From assembly GCA_034698045.1 (NCBI GenBank), contig JAQGAU010000846.1, forward strand, positions 1 to 23,269: 23,269 bases of DNA, read 5' to 3'. This document shows positions 1 through 9,049 of this stretch, in pieces; position 1 is the stretch's first letter, and every line of letters begins with the position of its first letter. The notes beneath the pieces were generated by a model. That model had not been told where the DNA came from, did no database searches, and saw nothing but the letters and a program-made list of their open reading frames with translations. Made by a program: the position numbers and the translations under genes. Source of the stretch: Paramacrobiotus richtersi. Lineage: Eukaryota; Tardigrada; Eutardigrada; Parachela; Macrobiotidae.

Positions 1-137
1 TTTCCCCTGCAGAAAAAGCATTGGGGGGAATGGTGCAATATCCCGTGATCCGTAAATTATGTGCCATATCCTACAGCCTGTGTCGAAGTAACGATTCACA
101 CGAACCAGCCAAGAAGATTACGTGGGTGCTCTTACAG

Positions 138-536
138 ATTTTAAGCTTACGCGATCGATTGGACACTGCATCGCGGCACTCACAGCAGGAAATCGATGAT
201 ATCCACCAGGAGAAACTGAAACACCAGCAGCTGGCAGGACTGTACCGTCAGATTGTTAATACGGTTCTACCGCATCTACCGGAGTGCAATTATAAAAACC
301 TCCACGATGTCGTCGAAGCGGCTACGTGGAATGATATTGCTGACAAATGGCAGCTACCGCCTGTGGAACTGGTGGATTGTGAACAGCATGAACTCGTTTT
401 TGATACGTTGCGGCCGTTACCACGGCGCTCGGGGAGATCAAGCTCACTGCTACGCGGCGAACAGCGAGGTATTTGTTTGTTCATAACTTCATACATTAAA
501 CTGCGTACTTGCGCTCGTTCGAGGTTGTATTGTTAG
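138..536 (+). pseudogene. K1: coiled-coil protein tail fragment, possibly kinesin-2 (OSM-3/KIF17-like)
   Basis: An open frame follows a good splice acceptor (cttacag ending at 137, phase 0), so this reads as a last or near-last exon. The first ~35 residues are charged and heptad-like (RDRLDTASRHSQQEID, HQEKLKHQQ). A compact segment follows with LPECNYKNL and then ATWNDIADKWQLPPVEL, that is W-N-x5-W-x2-P. From memory this spacing recalls the region after the last coiled coil of homodimeric kinesin-2 motors, but no motor domain lies in the window. Past about residue 95 (RRSGRSSS) the reading frame is no longer convincing. Two further copies (15385-15830, 20825-21070) carry stops and frameshifts, so this may also be a non-functional duplicate. 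Alternative: another coiled-coil cytoskeletal protein. The exon-like structure is fairly secure; the identity is weak. Confidence 0.4.
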
Positions 537-639
537 ATCCACGTAATTGGCATTTTACAGGAATATCGCCACTGAGATTCGAAGTCAGATCGTACTAATT
601 TCTGCTACTTAGTTAATAAGAGAAAATTTATGACATATT

Positions 640-1030
640 TATGCACATCAGTTATCTAACAAGAATTATGATTCTACGTCGCAAAAACTACCAAATGTAA
701 CATCCAGTGAACATCTTTTTGTGAAGGTGATCGAAACGATGATGTGTCACTGGGCCGTTCGACACCATTCGATTTTCAGCCGTTTCCCAGTATTGAACTC
801 CCGCGGCCGTTATCCAGCCGAGCAACCCCTCATAAAGTACGAGTACCACTGGAAAGGACACCGCGCGAAAGACCGGTTCTGCCGTTGCGATCGGTTATTT
901 TTTAAGATGTTGACTCACACATTTCATACAAGGCTTGAGAACAGTTCTTCTCATAAGAAAAAGGTTTTCGCAGCCGTGTCGTCGGAAGAAGTAAGGAATT
1001 TTGTGGTTCGACGTAAGTGGTGGTGAATGG
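640..1030. repeat. P1: repeated block in receptor 3' flank
   Basis: This block is shared with 15955-16330 (part inverted), 19197-19490 and 21637-21960. Landmarks are an acatca/taacaagaat segment near 650, gaaggtgatcgaaacgatg near 724, gaccggttctgccgttgcga near 870, and a pyrimidine-poor end near 960. One forward frame is open here for about 100 codons, but the other copies do not conserve it, so I do not call a protein. Its constant position between the K fragments and the 3' end of minus-strand receptor copies suggests it is part of the duplicated segment rather than an independent transposon. Confidence 0.6.
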
Positions 1031-1413
1031 GTTAGGTTGGTCTTTGTTTTATGCTGGTGTTTTTACCGAGTTGTTGGGTAGTCTGCGATTTTAACAATCT
1101 TCTCCACAAGTGCGGCATTTTCCGCCATTAGACACCTTGTTTGCGCATCCGTTGAACTAAACGTACAGTCAGTCAGTAAGTGCGTTAATGTACCATCATA
1201 AATTATAATGTAATGTACGGTCATTAAAAATACTTTTCGAACAGCACAACAGTTCGAGTTACAGGTATTCACTGTCAGTCAAGACGTGAGTTATGATCGT
1301 TCCCGTTCACGCAGACGGGAAATGCCAGATAGCAAGTGTAAAGCTGTAAGCATCCAATCAGCATTTCCGAATTTCTCAAAACATATGTTCTCAGTTCGAC
1401 TCGTGCGCTATTA
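1031..1413 (-). other. 3' flank of GPCR copy D
   Basis: Non-coding. Similar segments lie at 13545-13740 (+), 16330-16700 (-) and 22000-22248 (-), each downstream of a receptor last exon. The best-kept words are ggcggaaaatgcc (minus sense) and cgaactgttgtgctg. These probably represent 3' UTR plus flank carried along by duplication. Confidence 0.6.
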
Positions 1414-1552
1414 TTATAAGCCAAGAGGACAGGCTTTCCGTTGCCTCTCATCCAGTTCGACTTTCTGCGTATTAGATGGGCTTACTAACAATATAAGCGG
1501 ATTATGACTATGGTGCATGTTGCGGATAACGGCGATAGCGCCGCTGCGGTAT
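1414..1552 (-). pseudogene. GPCR copy D: relic of last exon
   Basis: Read on the minus strand, this gives REYRSGAIAVIRNM, then VSPSNTQKVELDERQR, and a stop (taa at 1416-1414). It aligns with exon 3 of copies A, B and C (helix 8 and cytoplasmic tail). The upstream part of that exon (VFFFGLS in the other copies), its splice acceptor and all earlier exons are absent. At about 1552 the sequence switches abruptly to the start of repeat R1a. The region 1030-1413 matches the 3' flanks of copies A, B and C, including a conserved tgcggcattttccgcc block near 1110. The gene is dead; only its end survives. Confidence 0.8.
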
Positions 1553-2660
1553 TCCCTGTGTTTCACGGGCAGTTTTTACATTACCAGATGTAAAATACAG
1601 TACTCATGCAAAAATACTGATAGTGCAGTCGGTGGAACTCGATGACATGTTAATGTACAGTACACACTGTTACACTGTGGTTTTAACATACAAACTGCAG
1701 TCTGCAGATGTATTTAACGGCCACTTCAGCCCGAGAATGTATTGCATCAAAGACCACATTATGTGCACTTGTTGTGAATAAACACCATAGGCATACACAA
1801 GGACAGGTAAAAACTGTTGCACTCGAACCACGGCAACACACAAGGAATAAAAAAGGACAGGTAAAAATTCTTGCACTCGAATATTGGCGCCCCACAGCGA
1901 GTTGATCATCAACTGGAAGCAGCAGCCAGGTAATTAGTTCCGGTGCTGAGATGCACTTCCTGCTAGTTTTTGCGTGTTTGCGCAAGCACCTTATTATTAG
2001 GCAGTTACTAAAACGGATACGCTCGTGAAATATTGACATTTATTCCTAGTATGCATGTAACGTATTTGTCTCGGGGAGTTAACAAAAACTTCTATGTGCA
2101 AGCCAACAGCAGAAAGTGCTGCGATCTTTTCTAAGGCTTCTAGTTTCTGGCTTTGCTCTCCGCAGTGGATATATGTTTGCTATCGATGTACGTATCTACA
2201 TGTATAGCAGCTGTGAATCTAGCTGTGAACAATTTCGTCGTCGTGCATATTAGCAGCAGCAGCACAGTATATGATGCATCTTATTATTCACCTGATGCCG
2301 AGGAATTTCCAGTTGTCCTGAATGTGAATATTCACAAACTGCTTGTCATCAGGATCTCCTGTTAGCAAAGAGGGCATTAATTATCCACCTCTTGCCAACT
2401 AGACATATTGTCGAAAGAACCCGGTGATCAGGATGAACAGGAAAAGCCACTCGATGATGTCCTTAATTTTTGTGCCTTTGGTACTGGCAATCGTCTCATT
2501 TTATTCGGTAGTTGGCAGTCATGGAATCATGAATATTTGATGCACGAATTGCTGATTTTATCGTTTTTGGCTAACCGCACCAGATTTGGCTCTGTAGCAG
2601 ACCGCACCAGCGGTCTACTACGGAGCGAAATGTGGAACAGTTTCGGGAAATTCAGCGTCC
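1553..2660 (+). repeat. R1a: copy 1 of unrecognised repeat R1
   Basis: Begins at gtttcacgggcag directly against receptor relic D. It carries the R1 landmarks in order: aaaatactgatag, gtcggtggaactcgatgac, a gagaatgt.ttgc..caaag core, aggacaggtaaaaa.tct, ttggcgcccc, cttcctgctagtttttgcgtg, and aggaaaagccactcgatg near 2440. It ends after the block equivalent to cactacagagaaaaatcttgg. Downstream R1 parts (tatctcgcctttcg onward) are missing. No frame is conserved between copies. It contains a private hairpin at 2591-2624. Confidence 0.75.
2591..2624. repeat. Hairpin in R1a
   Basis: Two 15-nt arms (2591-2605 and 2610-2624) are inverted complements with two mismatches around a 4-nt loop (acca). Other R1 copies hold only the right-arm sequence, so the left arm looks like a local inverted duplication. 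Confidence 0.7.
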
Positions 2661-2995
2661 ACAAGTAACGAAACTTCGCAGTTCCTGGGTATACCATACT
2701 GCGGATGGAAATTTCTTTCTCAAAACGCACGGAAACCTACAATGTCGCTTCTGTAGTCTCCCGGCACTTCCACCTACGGTACGGTACCTGATATGCCGAC
2801 GTATTGTAAACAACCACCATCTGGTACCTGGGCAAGCCGAAACACTGCAGATTGCTACCTTCTATCTGCAGTACTGTCCAGATAAATATTAGCTATCGGC
2901 AAAAAAAAATAAAAAAGCATTATAAGATGAGTACTGCTTTTATTAAGGCTTTATAAAAATTTAATAAGGATTTTTTCTTTCAGGGTACAAATCTC
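2661..2995. other. Spacer between R1a and R1b, no gene recognised
   Basis: A forward frame of 86 codons spans 2632-2892, but it starts inside R1a and shows no motif or repeat support. An A-rich run (2901-2917) and AT-rich DNA follow. I see nothing identifiable here. Confidence 0.4.
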
Positions 2996-4335
2996 ATGTT
3001 TCAGGGGCAGGTTTCACAATACTTACACTTCATACTCCTATAAAAATGCTGATAGTGTCGGTGGAACTGGATGATGTAAAGTGTACTATGTACACTGCTA
3101 CGCTGTGGTTGTAATCATACTAGACAAATTTCTATTAACAGTCAGGTACTGCTGTTCATGGTGATAGCCGTGCTATGATGTGGGCAATGAGCAGTTACAA
3201 TGCTGTTGCCACTGCGCAAAACGTAGAAGTTTATCTACAGATGTACAGTATTAACGGACGTCACTATTGCCGAGAATGTGCTGCGTCAAAGATTCCTGTC
3301 GAGTTATTTATACTTTGTTGTGATTAAAAGTCATAGGAGCCTTCACATACCAGGACAGAATAAAAGCTCCTGCTCTCAAATTACGGGTGATTGTATTGGC
3401 GCCCTGCAGCTAGTTGATCATCTAATGGGGACTACAGCCGGAAGTGCGTCTGTCCTTGGATGTACTTCCTACTAGTTTTTACGTGTTTTCGCTCGTTCCC
3501 AATTATTAGGCAGTTGCTAAAATATAATGGATGCGCTCGTGAAGTACTGACATTTGCTTTGAAGTATGCAGCAGTCTGTGTCGGGGAATAATCTCGTCGC
3601 ATGTGCAGGCGATTAGCTAAAGGTGCTGTGACCTTTGCAAAGGCTTCTAGTTTCTATCTGTTTGCAGTCGATGTACTGTATTCTCTAGCTGTGATGCAGT
3701 CTATACCCACGACAACTCGAAACTACTGGACATCTGCATCTCCTGCTAGCGTGGACAGACGTTTTCCACAGTGTACCTCTAGGCAATCAGACAGCATCAA
3801 AAGTATTAGCTTCTTTCGGTGCTGTCTCGTTTCCTAGAGATCAGGATAAACATCAAAAGCCACTCGAAATTCTAGTTTTTGACACGCACCCCTGGTCTAA
3901 GCTACAGAGCAAAATCTGGTGCAGTTGCTGCGCTAATGGAAAGGTCCCTAGGCATGGTTCCCCAATTTGAATGGGTTAGGAAATCTCGATGAAATTGTTG
4001 ATGTTGTAGATTTTGTGAGAGTGTAATACAGCCGATACGTCCAGATCCTTAGAGAAACATTTTTCAATTATCATTACGAGTACATATATATACAAAAAAA
4101 CGTTTTATCTCGCCTTTCGACTGAGAGTTTCGGGATACCGAATATGGCCAGTGATTGGCTATTGGTTTGGGCCTCGGCACCGCCGCAAAAGTCGTTCGCG
4201 GAAGCACTTCTTATTACCACGGGCCGTGATAATAAGTAGTTGTCGGACTTACGCTTACTGTCTGTATTTACCAACACGACAAAGCGAAACAGCTAGAAGA
4301 AGCAGTAATATTATGATCCCGGCGACTTGCCTTTG
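2996..4335 (+). repeat. R1b: copy 2 of repeat R1
   Basis: Starts at gtttcaggggcagg and carries all early landmarks, the ctcgaaattctagtttttg block near 3866, the tttatctcgcctttcg block near 4104 and the terminal agcagtaatattatgatccc block near 4301. About 250 bp present in R1f are missing after 4236, immediately beyond a small palindrome at 4210-4236. A GPCR upstream-like block follows at 4348. Confidence 0.75.
4210..4236. repeat. Hairpin in R1b at a deletion edge
   Basis: The 13-nt arms 4210-4222 and 4224-4236 are inverted complements with one mismatch and one spacer base. The left arm is native R1 sequence (cttcttatcacgg in other copies). The right arm is extra and abuts the point where R1b has lost sequence. 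Confidence 0.65.
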
Positions 4336-4347
4336 GATTAACACGCC

Positions 4348-4440
4348 TTGTGTAGGGATCAGCAGTGCCACAATCTCTTTTCAATCTATGTGGACTTTCG
4401 AGCATTTTGTTTCGCTTAGGGTTTTGAATATTTGATAGCA
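4348..4440. promoter_or_regulatory. Orphan copy of the conserved GPCR upstream block
   Basis: This matches the block upstream of receptor A (11541-11630) and, inverted, receptor B (about 18275-18365). Shared words are gggatcagcagtgc, ctatgtg, and tttgtttcgcttagggtttt. No receptor exon follows, so a receptor copy may have been lost here. Regulatory function is inferred only from position and conservation. Confidence 0.5.
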
Positions 4441-4449
4441 TAGCCAGCA

Positions 4450-5615
4450 TAGAGAATCCGCAAATGATCGGTGCACAACAGTGCTTTGTGAGGCTACGCT
4501 GTTGCATATAGGCGCATGTTTCAGGATAAGTTTTTACAGTAAAATGTTGGTGGAACTAGATGATGTTAACGTACAGTAGAGGTATACTGTGGTTTCAACA
4601 TACTGCAGATGTACAGTATTACGGTCAATATATTGCCCGAGAATGTGCTGCGTACAAGATTGTTGCCGCATTGTTTACACTTGGTTGTGATTAAAAGTCA
4701 CAGGAGTGCTCACATGCAAAGACAGGTAAACACTCTTGCTCAGGAATGACGGGTGGTTATGTTGGCGCCCTGAAGTAATTTGATCATCTAATGGGAGCAA
4801 CATCCCGTTATTTGATTCCGGTCCTTGGATGTACGTCCGGCCTCCTGCTAGTTTTTACGTGTTTTCGCTCGCACCCTGTGGACATTTGCATCTCCCGTTA
4901 GCGTGGACAGAATTTATTTACCTATAGATAACCAGACAGCATTGAAAGAAGCTAAAGATCACGGTGAAAATAAAAAGCCACTCGGAATTCTAGTTTTTGG
5001 CGCACCAATGGTCCACTACAGAGAAAAATCTTGGACAGTTTCTCGCCGCACCGAAAACTTTCGAATTGGACAGACTTGACTATGACCTATACAGGTCATA
5101 GCCATGTCTATCCAATTCGAATGGGCTATTGGACGTTTACGATTACTGTTTTGCTGACGTCAAAAAGTTAGTTTTGTGTGCACGTAATGCAGTCGATAAG
5201 CCCACACCCGCAGACAAACGGTGATCATAAAACTATATCTCGCCTTGCGAATTCTTGCAGGTAATTTTCTGGTTGCGGAACATCAACACTTACGCGAGCG
5301 TCGGCAGTGTCTGCAACTTGCAAGAGACTTCTACGGTGGTGCCGACTCGGCAAAACCCGAAACAGCTTCGTGATATCATGGCTCATGCCTGCTCAGCCGA
5401 TCTGCCACGGCTTTGTCGCTGTTGTTATGATATATCTTGCTAACAATGCCGACAGAGCCGTGGCATTTTCTGCTGGGCCTCACCACTGAAGGTGCCGGAT
5501 TTTGCAGTTAATTCAAAAAAATATACAACGAATCATGTTGCTGGGGTCGAGTCCGCTGTCAGCTTTCCAAGACGACAAAGCTAAGCAAGCCAAAACAATC
5601 AAAAATATCACCGCA
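4450..5615 (+). repeat. R1c: copy 3 of repeat R1
   Basis: Starts with the ggtgcacaacagtgctttgtg segment that also leads R1f at about 14065. It has a shortened early section, the gatcacggtgaaaataaaaa/gccactcgg block near 4955, the atatctcgccttgcg block near 5234, and a decayed end near 5560-5615. It holds a 62-nt palindrome at 5060-5121. Confidence 0.7.
5060..5121. repeat. 62-nt near-perfect palindrome in R1c
   Basis: Arms 5060-5088 and 5093-5121 (29 nt each) are inverted complements with three mismatches around a 4-nt loop (atac). The right arm matches the same place in R1b and R1f (catgtctccccgatt near 14690). The left arm has no counterpart there, so it is an inverted duplication of the right. 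Confidence 0.85.
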
Positions 5616-5974
5616 TCGGGATTTTACCGAGATACATAAGACGATCTCTTTTCAAATTGCGCACGTTTGGAAGAACCCGACATATTCTTGGCCTTGAGTG
5701 TCACCGTTGTCACTTGTGGGATTTGGATATACCCGCCTTCTCGGCAACATATCTTGCGCGCGGGATCTACCCTTGTTCTTAATTTATTGGTTCAGCTTCT
5801 TGGTTTAGACTTAAATATTCAGTTTAGTTTCTTATCTGAGCTTCTTAAATTTCTTCGTTTACCTTCTGAGTTTATCAGTTTTGTTTCCTAATCAGCTTCT
5901 TGGTTTCGTGGCTGTCGCGCGTAACTTTTTCTTATGCTTTCATTACGTTATTTGTTTCTCTGATCGATCTATAA
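5616..5974. repeat. T-rich degenerate repeat tract
   Basis: From about 5765 the + strand is strongly T-rich and repeats words like ttcttggttta, agcttctt and agtttagtttctta. This is similar in texture to the interior of the insertion at 8614-10384. No gene is seen. The first ~150 bp (5616-5765) are unassigned. Confidence 0.45.
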
Positions 5975-6506
5975 TGCAACACTACTCCTGTAAAAATACT
6001 GATAGTTGAAGTTGAACTCGATGAAGTTAACGTACAGAATTAATAAATTGTAACAGTGTGGAGGTAAGATACTGCATAAATCACTCGAAACGGTACTGCA
6101 CCAAAGATTGCTGCCGCGATATGTATTTACACTTTGTTGTAATTGAATGCCATAGAAGTGTTCTCCTAAGGACATAGAAAACCCCTTGCTTTCAAATTAC
6201 GGGTGGTTGTATATTGGCGCCCTGCAGCTAGTTGATCATCTTATGGGAGCTTCTGTCGGATGTGCTTCCGTCCTTGGATGTACTTCCTGCTAGTTTTTAC
6301 GTGTTGTCGCACACACCTTATTACTTGGCAGTAGCTGGCAGCGCCGGTGAAGTATTGTCATTTGCGTGCAGTGTACAGCTAGTAGTCATATAAATTCTTA
6401 TGTGCAAACGAACAGCTAAAGTTGCTGTGACCTTTGCAACGCCTTATAATTTTTAGCTTTACAACGTTAACGTATGCTTGCTAAGTGCTCTCTCGTTGCG
6501 TTGCAG

Positions 6507-6716
6507 CTTACATTCACCACAACTTCGGCATCTCCTGTTATCGTAGAGAAAAATTATCTACCTGTAGACATTAAGACAGCTTTTCATTTTCGTCTTGATC
6601 GTTGGGTTCTTCCAATCAATCCAGTGCCGATGATCGGCAAGAAAATGAAAAGCCACTCGAAACGCCTTTAGCCTTCGTTCCCCTGGCACTGACACGTGAC
6701 ACCGCCTTTCCAGCAG
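6507..6716 (+). other. Exon-like segment of R1d
   Basis: Bounded by a splice-acceptor-like tgcgttgcag (ending 6506) and a donor-like cag|gtaagcg (starting 6717). The equivalent positions in R1e (8002-8224) have the same acceptor and donor. An upstream ATG at 6474 reads through the acceptor as MLAKCSLVALQLTF, then SPVIVEKNYLPVD, with a stop at 6669. R1e reads MLAVNALFFGCVAA, then TPVSVEKNGVPVD. This is either the remains of a small secreted protein gene or chance conservation between young repeat copies. Confidence 0.35.
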
Positions 6717-7030
6717 GTAAGCGACTGTTATGAAGTCATGAATGGTCTGATTTGCTTCAAATTTGATTAGCAAGTTTTGATTTACGGGTTCTGGAGCCCT
6801 GTTGTTTTTGAACCATACTTTTTTAACAACAACAGCGTTCTTTGAGTTTTAAACTGCATGATGTATGTAGTACAATGTGCCGTTTAAATAGGGAATGTGT
6901 CGGGTACTGAATGGGACCCTACTCGTGCATCGCGATCGGCACCACCGTAAAGAACGTTTGCGGAAACACTTCTTATCACGGCTCACATCCACCCAGCCGA
7001 CTACGGTTATGCCGCCGTTGTTACGATATA

Positions 7031-7045
7031 ACATATTATAGCAGC
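7031..7045. repeat. Target-site duplication, left copy
   Basis: ACATATTATAGCAGC, repeated exactly at 7348-7362, flanking the LINE fragment 7046-7347. Removing one copy and the insert restores the R1 sequence order. Confidence 0.85.
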
Positions 7046-7347
7046 CGATAGGATGTGTCCAGCCGATAGGATTCGAGACGATGGGAAGTTGGGGTCCCAG
7101 AGCGGCTGTGTTTCTGAAGGAAGTCGGGCGCAGAATACGGGAGAATAATGGAAATCGCCGATCCATGGAATTTCTCCGCCAGCGCATTACTATTGAAATA
7201 CAGCGTGGTAACGCTATTTGTGTTTTGGATACGGTTGATTCATCCAAAGAAATGGAAGACGTGTTTTTGTTTTTTAATATATCATTATGTAATACCGAAC
7301 AGTGTAATTCGTACGATTTGTACAAGGAAGCAAACTATTAAAAATAC
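7046..7347 (+). mobile_element. 5'-truncated LINE (non-LTR retrotransposon) 3' end
   Basis: The insert encodes the C-terminal tail of an animal LINE reverse transcriptase. It reads GFETMGSWGPRAAVFLKEVG, then GRRI, FLRQRITIEIQRGNAICVL and DTVD. From memory this fits the family pattern ET-x-G-x-W/G-P, GRRI, (F/Y)L-x-QR(L/I)S-x-x-x-QRGNA-x-x-VL. The polymerase core is missing, as expected for 5' truncation during target-primed reverse transcription. The frame stops at 7339-7341 and the element ends in a short A-rich stretch just before the 15-bp target-site duplication. Near the 5' end, agccgatagg is repeated (7043, 7071), a small rearrangement. It is dead on arrival. Confidence 0.85.
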
Positions 7348-8001
7348 ACATATTATAGCAGCAGAGCCACGGTCGGATGGGCAAATTATTGACGCCAGAT
7401 TTCACAGAGTCCGCTGCATGTGACCAGTGGATTAATGGCACATTAACCATACTATCTGTGTCCGCAAGAAAAGTGGTAGACAACCTTCTGTAAAAAAATG
7501 ATTGCGACGGTTGAACTCGACGATGCTAATGTACAGACATAATTCACTGTACTGGTAGTATATTGCAGCTGTTTTGCGGTTACTATAACTCGAGAATGCG
7601 TGCACCAAAGATAGCTGCCGCATTCTGTGCACTTTGTTGTAATTAAAAGTCACAGGAGTGTTCGCACAAGGACAGAGAAAAACTCTTGCTCTCAGATTAC
7701 GGGTGGTTATGCTGACGCTCTGCAGCAATTTGATCATCTGATGGGAGCCACAGCCGGATGTGCTTCCGTCCTTGGATGCAAACTTCCTGCTAGTTTTTGC
7801 GTGTTTTCGCACACACCTTATTACTCGGCAGTTGCTAACAGTGTTGCGCCGGTGAGATATTGACATTTGTTTACAGCGTGCAGTTACTTACTAGTCATAT
7901 AAATTTCTATGTGCAAACGAACAGCTAAAATTGCAGCGCCCTATAACTTTATCTTTAACCTATGCTCGCTGTAAATGCATTATTCTTTGGTTGTGTTGCA
8001 G

Positions 8002-8224
8002 CTTACAATTCACTGACAACTTCGACATACGCAACTCCTGTTAGCGTTGAGAAAAATGGTGTGCCTGTGGACAGTGAGACAACGTTGGAAGATGCTTGTC
8101 GTTTTCACCCTGATCATAGCTTTTGTAGCGCTGATTATCAGGATGAACATGATAAGTCACTCGAAACGCCTTCAGTCTTCGTTCACCTAGTGTTATCACT
8201 GGCCTGCCTATCCGACTCCATCAG
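8002..8224 (+). other. Exon-like segment of R1e with open frame
   Basis: Preceded by tgtgttgcag (ending 8001) and followed by cag|gtaagcg (donor at 8225). The frame from ATG 7962 stays open through the segment to 8228. It begins hydrophobically (MLAVNALFFGCVAAYN), resembling a signal peptide, and continues TPVSVEKNGVPVDSETTLED. The homologous R1d segment enters the same motif in a different phase relative to the acceptor, so a spliced reading would not be shared. The only product suggested is a possible short secreted peptide. Confidence 0.35.
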
Positions 8225-8605
8225 GTAAGCGACAGTTTACTTGGTGATCGAATTGCAAATATTCTAGTTACTGGCGCACCTACAGAGCAAATTCTGGTGC
8301 ACTTTCTCCGTTAATGGAAAGAATTCTAGCGATGTCACCCTAATTTGTAACTAAAAAAGACGGCGGTAGGCAATCTCAATTGCAGCGTATACGCAAGAAA
8401 TTTCACATCTCGTCTTTCGTATTCCTGCAGGGAATTTAATTATCGGATACTAAACGGGCATCGGCATCACCGTGAAAGGCGTTTGGGAAAACACTTCTTC
8501 TCACAGACAGCTCATATCTGCCCAGCCGATTACGGCTATGTCGCCGTTGATACGATACAACATATCATAGCAACGGTAACATAGCTGTGGTCAGCTGGGC
8601 TTATT

Positions 8606-8613
8606 ATCATGCT
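8606..8613. repeat. 8-bp target-site duplication, left copy
   Basis: atcatgct, exactly repeated at 10385-10392. Compared with R1f (attataatgctggatagcgt near 15033), joining the two flanks restores R1. The match does not extend on either side, so the length is exactly 8. Confidence 0.8.
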
Positions 8614-9049
8614 CGTGACCCGTCGTTTAGTCGCGAATATTTGGTCGACCGTCAGTTTGCGGACAGACCACTTAGTCGCGCTCACCAAATCGTCTGGACA
8701 CAGCTCGTCGATGTGACTGGTTCGTTTTGTAATGCTTGGTCGGCGTGCATTTGGTATTTTAACCGTTTGGCTGTTCGAACCGACTAGTCGACCTCTATGT
8801 TCTAATCACTGGTAATCACCAAGAACATTTTTCTCTGCTGAAAAAAGGTGCACCGTTTAAATGTGTTCTCTGCGATGTGCCACTACATGGACACTACCTT
8901 TTGCCCTGCTCTGTATTATTAACCTGCAAATATTCACCAGTCTGTGTGCTTGACAGGACTCCCTCCAAACCGTTACAGAATTATTGCGCTCATTGATGCA
9001 GGTTTGAATTTGTGAATTATATTCGTTCCACATTATATTCGCTTTTCCG

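Larger units (their letters stand above)
5975..7464 (+). repeat. R1d: copy 4 of repeat R1, interrupted by a LINE
   Basis: Lacks the first ~75 bp of R1 and starts at actcctgtaaaaatactgat. It contains the exon-like segment 6507-6716 and the cggaaacacttcttatcacg block near 6960. It then runs to 7045, is interrupted by a 302-bp LINE fragment, and resumes at 7348-7362 with agagccacggtcggatggg. The 3' end (7390-7464) resembles R1f near 15080-15120. Confidence 0.75.
7465..8613 (+). repeat. R1e, left part (copy 5 of repeat R1)
   Basis: Starts at aaccttctgtaaaaaaatga. It has all R1 landmarks, through tatgtcgccgttgatacgat near 8537 and gctgtggtcagctggg. It is interrupted after atcatgct (8606-8613) by a 1,771-bp insertion and continues at 10385. 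One minus-strand frame (7866-7432) is open here, and part of it is open in R1a, but R1b and R1d break it. Confidence 0.8.

Noticed and set aside
721..1026. 101-codon forward frame in P1
   Set aside because: It is not kept in P2, P3 or P4 and has no recognisable motif.
7432..7866. Minus-strand frame in R1e (VIRCVRKHAKTSRK), also partly open in R1a and R1f
   Set aside because: The shared peptide follows from DNA similarity of the copies, and R1b and R1d break the frame soon after the start.
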